From Akkermansia muciniphila (GTDB lineage: Bacteria > Verrucomicrobiota > Verrucomicrobiia > Verrucomicrobiales > V1-33), in assembly GCA_943331195.2 (NCBI GenBank), contig CALQKQ020000008.1, forward strand, positions 1 to 22,425: a stretch of 22,425 bases of DNA, given 5' to 3'. The notes below the pieces were generated by a model. It saw only the letters and a program-made list of their open reading frames with translations. It ran no database searches and was not told where the DNA came from. Shown here in pieces: positions 7,330 to 15,143 of the stretch. Made by a program: the position numbers and the translations under genes. Within the stretch, counting starts at the first letter, position 1, and the number at the start of each line of letters is the position of its first letter.

Positions 7330-8316
7330 ATGCCCCTATCCATCCGCCCCCGCCGCAACCGCCAAAGCGCCGCCATCCGCGGCTTGGTCCGCGAAACCCG
7401 CCTCTCCCCCCGCCAATTCATCCTCCCCCTCTTCATCACCGAAGGTTCCCTCGACGAACCCATCGCCTCCATGCCCGGCTGCCACCGCTGGAGCCTCGAC
7501 GGCCTCGTCGCCGAAGCCCACTCCGCCTGGGCCGCCGGCATCCGCGCCATCGTCCTCTTCCCCCGCATCGCCGATAACCTCAAAACCCCCCAAGCCGAAG
7601 AAGCCTGGAATCCTAACGGCTTGGTCCCCCGCGCCATCCGCGCCCTCCGCGCCGCCCTCCCCGCCTTGGCCATCATCACCGACGTCGCCCTCGACCCCTA
7701 CAACAGCGACGGCCACGACGGCTTGGTCGCCGATGATGGCCGCATCCTCAACGATGAAACCGTCGTCGCCCTCTGCCGCCAAGCCCTCTGCCACGCCCAC
7801 GCCGGCGCTACCCTCGTCTCCCCTAGCGACATGATGGACGGCCGCGTCGCCGCCCTCCGCGCCGCCCTCGATGCCGCCCATTTCCCCGACGTCGGCATCA
7901 TGAGCTACACCGCCAAATACGCCAGCGCCTGCTACGGCCCCTTCCGCGGCGCCCTCGACTCCGCTCCCAAATCAGGCGATAAAAAAACCTACCAAATGGA
8001 CCCCGCCAACCGCCGCGAAGCCGTGCGCGAGGCCCGCCTCGACGAAGCCGAAGGCGCCGATATCCTCATGGTCAAACCCGCCGGCTTCTACCTCGACATC
8101 CTCCACCAACTCCGCAGCGAAACCCCCCTCCCCCTCGCCGCCTACCAAGTCAGCGGCGAATACCTCATGATCAAATCCGCCGTCGCCGCCGGTTGGCTCG
8201 ACGAAAAAAAAATCGTCCTCGAATCCCTCACCGCCATCCACCGCGCCGGCGCCGACCTCATCCTGACGTATTTTGCCAAACAGGCCGCCCTCTGGCTCGC
8301 CGAAGGCGAAGAATGA
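7330..8316 (+). CDS. hemB: Delta-aminolevulinic acid dehydratase (porphobilinogen synthase)
   Basis: This 328-residue enzyme condenses two 5-aminolevulinates to porphobilinogen, the second common step of haem (and cobalamin) synthesis, in the cytoplasm. It has the full family length. The two Schiff-base lysines are visible: K196 in MSYTAKYAS and K249 in ILMVKPAG. The N-terminus RPRRNRQSAAIRGLVRET is typical. The metal-binding segment reads DVALDPYNSDGHDG (118-131): the cysteines of zinc enzymes are replaced by A, D and D (A120, D122, D130). This is the aspartate-rich type known from magnesium-dependent enzymes such as those of Pseudomonas and Bradyrhizobium. The gene lies 36 bases after the aldehyde dehydrogenase on the same strand and ends 10 bases from the convergent pgi, with no terminator between. 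No Shine-Dalgarno precedes the start. Confidence 0.96.
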   Translation: MPLSIRPRRNRQSAAIRGLVRETRLSPRQFILPLFITEGSLDEPIASMPGCHRWSLDGLVAEAHSAWAAGIRAIVLFPRIADNLKTPQAEEAWNPNGLVPRAIRALRAALPALAIITDVALDPYNSDGHDGLVADDGRILNDETVVALCRQALCHAHAGATLVSPSDMMDGRVAALRAALDAAHFPDVGIMSYTAKYASACYGPFRGALDSAPKSGDKKTYQMDPANRREAVREARLDEAEGADILMVKPAGFYLDILHQLRSETPLPLAAYQVSGEYLMIKSAVAAGWLDEKKIVLESLTAIHRAGADLILTYFAKQAALWLAEGEE

Positions 8317-8326
8317 AGACCCCCGA

Positions 8327-9901
8327 CTACGACCTGCTAAACCGATCCTCCGCCGGACCGCTCCCGCTCTGGCAGCGCACCCCGCCCCGGTTCGCCACCA
8401 GGTGATTCAAGCAATGCCACACCTCCTCCGCATCCGCCCCCAAGCGATACGCTAGAGTCTCCGCGCTCACTTCCTCGCCCACCGCCATCCCCGCCTCCAC
8501 CGCCCCCAACAAACGCAAAAACTCCCCCGCCGCCTGCTTGCCCGACTCCACCCCAGGCTGATGATAGGCATTGATGTTGACCAGGCTAGCGTAAAACCCA
8601 ACCGCCCGCTCAAACAGCGCAATGAGCATGCCCAAGCTGTGCGCGTTGACCTCGGCCACGCTCAAGGTCAGGCTTTCCCGCCCCCCCTCGCTGAGCGCCC
8701 GCCGCGTCCCCCGCAAGAATCCCTGCAAGTAGTCCCCACAAGTCACCCCCGCTTCCACTTCCAAGGCCACCCCGCGCTGCGCCTGCCGCACCTCAATGAA
8801 GGTCGCAAAAAAGTTGTTCACCCCATCGCGCAACTGCTGCACATAGGCGTGCTGGTCCGTCGACCCCTTATTGCCATAGACCGCTATGCCCTGGTGCACC
8901 ACCGCCCCCGCGCGATCCCGCTCCTTGCCCAGCGACTCCATCACCAACTGCTGCAAGTATTTGCTCATCAACACCAGCCGGTCCTTGTAGGGCAAAATGA
9001 CCATGTCCTTCGCCCCCCGCCCGCCCCCCGCCGAAAACCACATCAAGGCCATCAACAGCGCCATGTTTTGCGCTAGAGGCAACGACCGCGTCTTCTCATC
9101 TACCGCCGCCGCCCCCGCCAAAAAGGCGTCAATGTCCACCCCCTGCAAGGTCGCCGGCACCAGGCCCACCGTGTGCATCACCGAAGTGCGCCCGCCCACC
9201 CAATCCTGCATCGGAAAACGCTTCAGAAATCCTTCTGCTATGGCGTAGCCGTCCAGCTTACTCCCCACCCCCGTCACCGCCACCGCGTGCCGCGCAAACG
9301 TCAGGCCCGCCGCCTCATAGGCCGCCTTGGCACACAGCATCCCATTGCGCGTCTCCGCCGTGCCCCCGCTCTTGGAAATGATCACCACCAAGGTCCTCCC
9401 CAAGCGATCTGCCAGGCAGCCCAGCACCCGCTGGATGCCGTCCGGATCAGTGTTGTCAAAAAAATGCAGCGCCATCGGCGCATCCCGCTCCACCAGGGCC
9501 TCCGAGACCAACTGCGGCCCCAAGGCCGATCCGCCAATCCCAATCACCAACAATTCGCGAAAAATCTCCCCCCCCTCGCTCCGCACCGCTCCCCCATGCA
9601 CCGCCGCCGCAAAAGCCTTGCTCTCCGCAATGTCCCCTTCAATCTGCCGCCGAATCGCCTCCGTCGGCGCCAAGCCCGCCTGGCGCAGCCAGTAGTGACC
9701 CACCATGCGCTGCTCGTCAGCGTTGGCCATCGCCCCCGCTTCCAGCGCCCTCATCTCCGCCAAGGCCTGCTCCGCCGGGCCCTCCATATCCGTTAAAAAG
9801 TTCTCCCCGTGGTGCATGCGGCTAATGTCTAGCCATAGGCCAAGCTCCTCATAGCGGACAAAGGATTGGCGAAAACGAGACCAAGTTGCAGAAGCAGGCA
9901 T
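8327..9901 (-). CDS. pgi: Glucose-6-phosphate isomerase
   Basis: The 524-residue product interconverts glucose 6-phosphate and fructose 6-phosphate in the cytoplasm. The phosphate-binding sites are GIGGSALGP (121-129) and SKSGGTAET (176-184). The catalytic residues are E322 in ESLGKERD, H351 in GSTDQHAY and K455 in ESGKQAA; the signature NKGSTDQHAYVQQLRDG is clear. After the catalytic lysine the chain continues for about 70 residues, ending with a predicted helical unit (SAETLAYRLGADAEEVWHCLNHL) that resembles a winged-helix-like tail rather than part of the active site. The ATG at 9901 follows a U-rich leader (two T runs) with no Shine-Dalgarno. A hairpin with terminator features lies farther upstream at 10034-10074. 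It converges on hemB with a 10-base gap. Nothing suggests an operon partner. Confidence 0.95.
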   Translation of the reverse strand: MPASATWSRFRQSFVRYEELGLWLDISRMHHGENFLTDMEGPAEQALAEMRALEAGAMANADEQRMVGHYWLRQAGLAPTEAIRRQIEGDIAESKAFAAAVHGGAVRSEGGEIFRELLVIGIGGSALGPQLVSEALVERDAPMALHFFDNTDPDGIQRVLGCLADRLGRTLVVIISKSGGTAETRNGMLCAKAAYEAAGLTFARHAVAVTGVGSKLDGYAIAEGFLKRFPMQDWVGGRTSVMHTVGLVPATLQGVDIDAFLAGAAAVDEKTRSLPLAQNMALLMALMWFSAGGGRGAKDMVILPYKDRLVLMSKYLQQLVMESLGKERDRAGAVVHQGIAVYGNKGSTDQHAYVQQLRDGVNNFFATFIEVRQAQRGVALEVEAGVTCGDYLQGFLRGTRRALSEGGRESLTLSVAEVNAHSLGMLIALFERAVGFYASLVNINAYHQPGVESGKQAAGEFLRLLGAVEAGMAVGEEVSAETLAYRLGADAEEVWHCLNHLVANRGGVRCQSGSGPAEDRFSRS

Positions 9902-10033
9902 AGCGCAAAAAAGAAAAAAACGATCCCTTCAGCTATCCTCCAATTCCCCTCCCGGGAAAGGGAAAATCTGCCCCCAGCCCCCCCGCGCCCCCCGCCCCGC
10001 GCATCCCCTGGAAGATCCTCACCCCATCCCCGT

Positions 10034-10074
10034 AAAAAGAGGGCCTTCGCCCCGGGGTCACCCCAGCGAAGGCC
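10034..10074 (-). terminator. Terminator-like hairpin in the divergent pgi/SGNH spacer, reading leftward
   Basis: GGCCTTCGC (10042-10050) pairs with GCGAAGGCC (10066-10074), and within the loop GGGG (10054-10057) can pair with CCCC (10061-10064). On the minus strand the stem is followed by CTC and then TTTTT (10038-10034); on the plus strand no T run follows. It lies upstream of pgi, not after any minus gene that ends nearby, so it could stop antisense readthrough of the SGNH gene or act in a long pgi leader. Confidence 0.55.
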
Positions 10075-10112
10075 TCGCCCTCCCTCTATCCACCCTGCCA
10101 ACGCTTCCTCCT

Positions 10113-10868
10113 ATGACCACCGCCCCTCCCACCTTCCAACGCTTCTGCCGCCTCGCCCTCTCCGCCGCCTTCCTCGGCGCCGCCCTCTCCGCTCCCGCGC
10201 TCCGCGCCGCCGACCTATCCGTCAAAACCGGTCAAAAAATTTCCTTCTTGGGGGACTCCATCACCGAAGCCGGAGCCGGCCCCCAAGGCTACGTCACCCT
10301 CGTGATCCGCGGCTTGGACGCCAACGGCGTCAAAGCCACCGCCCTCCCCGCCGGCATCAGCGGCCACAAATCTAACCAAATGCTCGAGCGCCTCGAGCGC
10401 GATGTCCTCAGCAAAAAACCTGACTGGATGACTCTCAGCTGCGGCGTCAACGATGTCTGGCACGGCGCCAACGGCATCCCCCTCGACCAATACCGCAAAA
10501 ACATCACCCAAATCGTGGAAAAATGCCAGTCCGCAGGCATCAAGGTCGTCATCCTCACTTCCACCATGATCGGCGAAGACCAACCTAACGAAAACAACCA
10601 AAAGCTCGCTCCCTACAACGCCTTCCTCCGCGACCTCGCCAAGGAAAAGAAATGCCTCCTCGCCGACCTCAACGCCGACATGCAGGCCGCCCTCGCTAAA
10701 CTCGGTGCCGCCAAAAAGGGCAACGCCCTCACCGGCGACGGCGTCCACATGAACCCCGCCGGCGATCAAATGATGGCCACCGGCGTCCTCAAAGCCTTCG
10801 GCTTGAGCGCCCCCCAACTCGAAAAAGCCCAACGCAGCTGGGCCGAACCCGCCCCCGCCGCCAAATAA
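10113..10868 (+). CDS. Secreted SGNH/GDSL hydrolase
   Basis: The 251-residue protein has a signal peptide (1 to about 33, ending PALRAADL) and the four SGNH blocks: GDSITEAG with nucleophile S49, the oxyanion glycine in GISGHKS (G84), GVND (111-114, N113) and DGVHMN with the Asp/His pair D209 and H212. Proteins of this type hydrolyse ester bonds, often acetyl groups on polysaccharides, or lipids. This form, about 250 residues with a single exported domain, is common in Verrucomicrobiota and Planctomycetota, and its substrate is not predictable here. It is flanked by divergent pgi and convergent metH and has no operon partner. The tail ends in Ala/Pro. The ATG at 10113 fits the signal peptide; the leader CTTCCTCCT has no Shine-Dalgarno. 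Confidence 0.93.
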   Translation: MTTAPPTFQRFCRLALSAAFLGAALSAPALRAADLSVKTGQKISFLGDSITEAGAGPQGYVTLVIRGLDANGVKATALPAGISGHKSNQMLERLERDVLSKKPDWMTLSCGVNDVWHGANGIPLDQYRKNITQIVEKCQSAGIKVVILTSTMIGEDQPNENNQKLAPYNAFLRDLAKEKKCLLADLNADMQAALAKLGAAKKGNALTGDGVHMNPAGDQMMATGVLKAFGLSAPQLEKAQRSWAEPAPAAK

Positions 10869-10903
10869 GGATCTCCCGCGCGACACCTCCTCGCCTTCCC
10901 TAA

Positions 10904-10938
10904 AATCGGGCGCGCCCGGCCCCCGTGGCCGGGCCCGC
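10904..10938 (-). terminator. Terminator of metH
   Basis: GCCCGGCC (10914-10921) pairs with GGCCGGGC (10927-10934) over a five-base loop; three further pairs (GCG 10910-10912 with CGC 10936-10938) follow one mismatch. In the minus direction the stem is followed by CCGATTTTAGGG, a short T tract. It begins right at the metH stop (10939-10941) and sits 42 bases past the convergent SGNH stop, where it may also hinder plus-strand readthrough. Confidence 0.6.
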
Positions 10939-13900
10939 TCAATAGGCTAGCCAGGGCGAAAGCCACTTCTCCACCTCGGCCACCGCCATCCCCTTGCGCG
11001 CCGCGTAGTCCTCGATCTGATCCTTCCCCAGATCCGTCCCAATGCCAAAGTACTTGGCCTCGGCGTGGTTGAAATAAAACCCGCTGACACTAGAGCCCGG
11101 ATGCATCGCACAGCTCTCCGTCAGCTCGCATCCCGTTAGGCTGGTGGCCTCCAGCAAGTCAAAAAGGGTGCGCTTCTCGGTGTGGTCCGGCTGGGCCGGA
11201 TAGCCCGGGGCCGGCCGGATCCCGCGGTATTTTTCGCGGATCACTTCCTGGCGCGTCAAATCCCCCGGTTGCTCCATGCCGCACAGGAAACGCGCCTGCT
11301 GGTGCAGCCACTCCGCAAAGGCCTCCGCGAAGCGGTCCGCCAACGCTTTGACAATGATCGACGAATACGGATCCTGCTGCTCATCAAAGGCTTTGGCGTA
11401 TTCATCCGCCCCGTGGATCGTCACCACAAAGCCGCCCACCCAGTCCGCCCGACCGCTCGCGCGCGGGGCCGTGAAATCGCTCAGCGCAAAGTTAGGCGTG
11501 GGGCTGCCGCCCGTCTTGACCACCTGCTGGCGCAACGTGTGCAAGGTAGCCCGCTTCTCCTGGCGCGTCTCGTCCCGGTAAATCTCAATGTCGTCGCCCA
11601 CCGCGTTGGCCGGAAAAAAGCCCGTGACCCCCTTGGGCACAAAGTGCTGTCCGGCGATGATTTCATCGAGCAGCACCTGGGCATCCGCATAGAGCTTCGC
11701 CGCCGTCTCCTCCGCCTGCTGGCGCAATTCCGGGTCCTCCGCCGCCGAGGCAAAGCGCTGCTCCTCCTCCTTCCAGCGCCCCCGCAATTCCCAGGCGTGG
11801 AAAAAGGGCGACCAATCAATGTACTCGCGTAGATCTGTCAGTCGCGCAGGCGGGATCAGCCCCGCGCCGCCGTCCTCGCCCACCGCCATCAGCCCCAGCT
11901 GCTTCGGCTGGGCAATGTCAGCCTGAGCCCAATCGACCGCGAAGGCCTTGGCGCGGGCTTCTTCTAACGCCAAAATGGCGCGCTTCTTTTTATTCCCATA
12001 TTGCTCCCGCAAGGTAGCGTGGCGGGCCTCGTTGTCGGCGACAAATTTCTCCTTCTGCCCCTCGCTCAGCAAGGAAGTCGCCACCGGCACGCTGCGGGAA
12101 GCATCCAACACATGGACGATGGTCCCCCGGTAGTGATGCGCCAACTTGATCGCAGTGTGCGCCGCACTGGTGGTGGCCCCGCCAATCAGCAGCGGAGTCG
12201 TCATCCCCTGCCGCTCCATCTCCGCCGCCACGTGGGCCATCTCGTCCAAGCTAGGCGTGATCAGGCCAGACAAGCCAATGATGTCCGCCTTCACCTCCCG
12301 CGCCTTCTCCAAAATCCGCTCGCACGGCACCATCACCCCCATGTCGATCACCTCGAAATTGTTGCACGCTAACACGATACCCACAATGTTCTTGCCGATG
12401 TCGTGAACGTCTCCCTTCACCGTGGCCAGCACGATTTTGCCCGCGTTGCTCTTCTCCTCCACTTCCGCCGCCACCGCCGTGCCACTGGCTAGGGCCAACG
12501 CTTTCGCCTCGGCGCGGCCGCGCTGCCGCTCCTCTTTCTCGGCCTCCATGAACGGCTGCAGCCAAGCCACGCTCTTCTTCATGACCCGCGCGCTCTTCAC
12601 CACCTGCGGCAAAAACATCTTGCCCGCCCCAAAAAGATCCCCCACCACGCTCATCCCATCCATCAACGGCCCCTCAATCACCCCCAGCGGCCGCCCATAT
12701 TTGAGCCGCGCCTCCTCGGTGTCTTCGTCGATGAAATCCGTTAGCCCCCTGAGCAAGGCGTGGCGCAAACGCTCCTCCACCGGCGCCTCCCGCCACGACA
12801 GATCGGCCTCCACCTTCTTGCCCGCCACCCCTTTGAATTGCTCCGCGTAGTCCACCAAAATCTCCGTGGCGTCCGGGCGGCGGTTCAACAAGACGTCCTC
12901 TACTTTCAAAAGCAACTCCGGCTCAATCTCTTCGTAAACCTCTAACATCCCAGCGTTGACAATCCCCATGTCCAGCCCCGCCTTGATCGCGTGGAACAAA
13001 AAGGCGCTGTGCATGGCCTCGCGCAGTTTGTTGTTCCCCCGGAAGCTAAACGAAATGTTGCTCACCCCGCCGCTCACCCGCGCCCCTGGCAGGTTCTCCT
13101 TGATCCAGCGCGTCGCATTGATGAAGTCCACCGCATAGTTGTTGTGCTCCTCAATGCCCGTCGCCACCGTCAGGATGTTGGGGTCAAAAATAATGTCCTC
13201 CGGCGGAAAGCCCACCTCATCCACTAAAATGTTATAGGCCCGCTGACAAATCCGAATCTTGTTGGGATAGTCCGCCGCCTGCCCCTCCTCATCGAAGGCC
13301 ATCACCACCGCCGCCGCCCCATATTGCAACACCCGGCGGGCCGACTCCTTGAATTTCTCCTCGCCCTCTTTCAGGGAAATGGAATTCACGATCCCCTTGC
13401 CCTGCAACACCTTGAGCCCCGCCTCAATCACGCTCCACTTCGACGAATCAACCATGATCGGCACTTTGGCAATTTCCGGCTCCGCCTGGATCAACTTCAG
13501 GAAATGCGTCATGGTCGCCTCTCCGTCTAACAGGCCTTCGTCAAAGTTGATGTCAATGACGTTGGCCCCATTCTCCACCTGCTGGCGCGCAATGGTTAAG
13601 GCCTCGTCCAATTTGCCCTCCTTCACTAACTTGCTAAACTTCGGCGAACCCGTCACATTGGTCCGCTCCCCAATCATGAGAAAATTCGACGCCGCACTCA
13701 CGGTGTAAGGCTGAGACCCGCTCAGCCGCATCGGCGGGATCGCCGGCACCTCCGGCAACAACCGCGGCGCATGCCGCCCCACCGCCCGCGCAATCGCCGC
13801 AATGTGCTCCGGCGTATTCCCACAACAGCCCCCCGCCAGGTTCAGCAGCCCACTCGCCGCAAACTCATCCATGAGCCGCTCCATGTCCTCCGGCAAATAC

Positions 13901-14886
13901 GGAAAACCCGTCGGCGATAGCGGATCCGGCTCGCCCGCATTCGGATAGGCACTCACAAAAGTATCGCACTTCGCCGCCAACTCCGCCAAATGCGGCCGCA
14001 TCTTCTCCGGCCCCAGCGAACAATTCAGCCCAATCGAAAGCGGCCGAATGTGCCGCATCGCATGCAGATAGGCTTCCGTCACCTGACCAGAAATCATGGT
14101 CTCGCCCCCATTCCCCACCGCCGCCGATATCATCACCGGAAGCCGCAACTTATCCGCCGCAAACACATCCCCTATCGCCACCACCGCCGCCTTCGCATTC
14201 AGCGTGTCAAAAATCGTCTCCACCATCAAAATGTCCGACCCGCCCGCAATCAATCCCCGAATTTGATGCCGATACGCCTCCACCGCCTGGTCAAACGTGA
14301 TCCGCCGAAAACTCAAGTCCTCCGGATCCGGAAATTGCGACAGCGATACCGTCATCGGCCCAATCGCCCCCGCCACATACCGCTTCCGCCCCGTCCGCTC
14401 CCCGATCTCATCCGCCCATCGGCGACACAGCCGCGCCGATTCATAATTGATGTCCCAGGCCAACTCATGCAAAAACTTGTCTTCTAGCACCTTCTGGAAA
14501 AACTCCGGCCCCTTGCGACCCTCCATCTCCTCCGCCCCCCCCTCCCAGCCAGGATGAAAAAACTCGCTCTGCGCCAAACTCGTCCCCGAAAACGTGTTCG
14601 TCTCAATGATGTCCGCCCCCGCCTCCAAAAACCGCTTGTGAATGTCCCCAATCACATCCGGCCGCGTCAGCGACAACACATCCCCATTGTTCCGCAAATC
14701 CTTCGGCGCTTTCCGAAACCGCTCCCCCCGCGTCTGCCCCTCATCCAACCCATACCCACGGATCGTCGTCCCCATGGCCCCATCAATCACCAAAATGCGC
14801 TTCGCCAACTCCGCCCGCAGCTCCCCCTCCACATTCGGGCGCACATCGTAAAAAGCAGGACTCTCAGGCGTAAGGATCGTAGACAC
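10939..14886 (-). CDS. metH: Cobalamin-dependent methionine synthase
   Basis: This 1315-residue modular enzyme moves a methyl group from methyltetrahydrofolate through cobalamin to homocysteine, giving methionine. All modules are present. The homocysteine barrel (about 25-375) has zinc ligands C289 (GLNCSLG), C354 and C355 (GGCCGN). The pterin barrel (about 395-665) includes FLMIGERTNVTGS and VIDINFDEGLLDG. The helical cap follows, then the B12 domain with DVHDIGKN (D826, H828, G831) and VIDMGVMV. The reactivation domain runs to KYFGIGTDLGKDQIEDYA near the end. It is longer than E. coli MetH (1227), with a charged insert HPGWEGGAEEMEGRKG (111-126) and a lengthened linker (about 780-815). The start is GTG at 14886; GGAAGG abuts it, too close to be a good ribosome site, so GTG codons at 14844 or 14832 are possible alternatives. 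The spacer upstream holds an inverted repeat. I see no B12 or SAM riboswitch. Confidence 0.96.
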   Translation of the reverse strand: MSTILTPESPAFYDVRPNVEGELRAELAKRILVIDGAMGTTIRGYGLDEGQTRGERFRKAPKDLRNNGDVLSLTRPDVIGDIHKRFLEAGADIIETNTFSGTSLAQSEFFHPGWEGGAEEMEGRKGPEFFQKVLEDKFLHELAWDINYESARLCRRWADEIGERTGRKRYVAGAIGPMTVSLSQFPDPEDLSFRRITFDQAVEAYRHQIRGLIAGGSDILMVETIFDTLNAKAAVVAIGDVFAADKLRLPVMISAAVGNGGETMISGQVTEAYLHAMRHIRPLSIGLNCSLGPEKMRPHLAELAAKCDTFVSAYPNAGEPDPLSPTGFPYLPEDMERLMDEFAASGLLNLAGGCCGNTPEHIAAIARAVGRHAPRLLPEVPAIPPMRLSGSQPYTVSAASNFLMIGERTNVTGSPKFSKLVKEGKLDEALTIARQQVENGANVIDINFDEGLLDGEATMTHFLKLIQAEPEIAKVPIMVDSSKWSVIEAGLKVLQGKGIVNSISLKEGEEKFKESARRVLQYGAAAVVMAFDEEGQAADYPNKIRICQRAYNILVDEVGFPPEDIIFDPNILTVATGIEEHNNYAVDFINATRWIKENLPGARVSGGVSNISFSFRGNNKLREAMHSAFLFHAIKAGLDMGIVNAGMLEVYEEIEPELLLKVEDVLLNRRPDATEILVDYAEQFKGVAGKKVEADLSWREAPVEERLRHALLRGLTDFIDEDTEEARLKYGRPLGVIEGPLMDGMSVVGDLFGAGKMFLPQVVKSARVMKKSVAWLQPFMEAEKEERQRGRAEAKALALASGTAVAAEVEEKSNAGKIVLATVKGDVHDIGKNIVGIVLACNNFEVIDMGVMVPCERILEKAREVKADIIGLSGLITPSLDEMAHVAAEMERQGMTTPLLIGGATTSAAHTAIKLAHHYRGTIVHVLDASRSVPVATSLLSEGQKEKFVADNEARHATLREQYGNKKKRAILALEEARAKAFAVDWAQADIAQPKQLGLMAVGEDGGAGLIPPARLTDLREYIDWSPFFHAWELRGRWKEEEQRFASAAEDPELRQQAEETAAKLYADAQVLLDEIIAGQHFVPKGVTGFFPANAVGDDIEIYRDETRQEKRATLHTLRQQVVKTGGSPTPNFALSDFTAPRASGRADWVGGFVVTIHGADEYAKAFDEQQDPYSSIIVKALADRFAEAFAEWLHQQARFLCGMEQPGDLTRQEVIREKYRGIRPAPGYPAQPDHTEKRTLFDLLEATSLTGCELTESCAMHPGSSVSGFYFNHAEAKYFGIGTDLGKDQIEDYAARKGMAVAEVEKWLSPWLAY

Positions 14887-14927
14887 CCTTCCAAATTAGG
14901 AATGTTCTCCCCGCTTTCAAGAGAAAG

Positions 14928-14953
14928 CATCATAATATCCCGATATGTTGATG
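14928..14953. promoter_or_regulatory. Inverted repeat (likely operator) upstream of metH
   Basis: Twelve-base arms CATCATAATATC (14928-14939) and GATATGTTGATG (14942-14953) form an inverted repeat with two mismatched pairs around a CC spacer, inside an otherwise C-rich region. It lies 42 bases before the metH start. On the minus strand TATGAT (14934-14929), a good -10 element, lies inside one arm, so a bound dimer would block this promoter. Size and symmetry fit a winged-helix dimer such as ArsR-type methionine-cycle regulators; the identity of the regulator is a guess. Confidence 0.55.
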
Positions 14954-15143
14954 CGTTGCCCGACTCGCCCCCGCCCCCGCTTCCCCCGCCGCTCGCGTGA
15001 CGAATCCACCTCCCGCCCCCCGTTTTCTCTGGCGCCCCTCCCGCCTACCCGCCACCATCCCCAGTGCCGCAACACCCCCTTGGCTTGGCGCCCTCCTGGG
15101 GAGCACCCCTGACACCCCTTACTTTTTCCCCTTCCTCTTCTAC

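Noticed and set aside
14887..15143. Cobalamin or SAM riboswitch before metH
   Set aside because: No B12-box-like GCCACTG or SAM-type stem set is visible in the leader; only an inverted repeat and a short GCTTTC/GAAAGC hairpin (14913-14928) are present.
14997..15143. N-terminal extension of the PQQ-like protein
   Set aside because: In frame but Pro/Arg-rich; the signal peptide begins at 15144.
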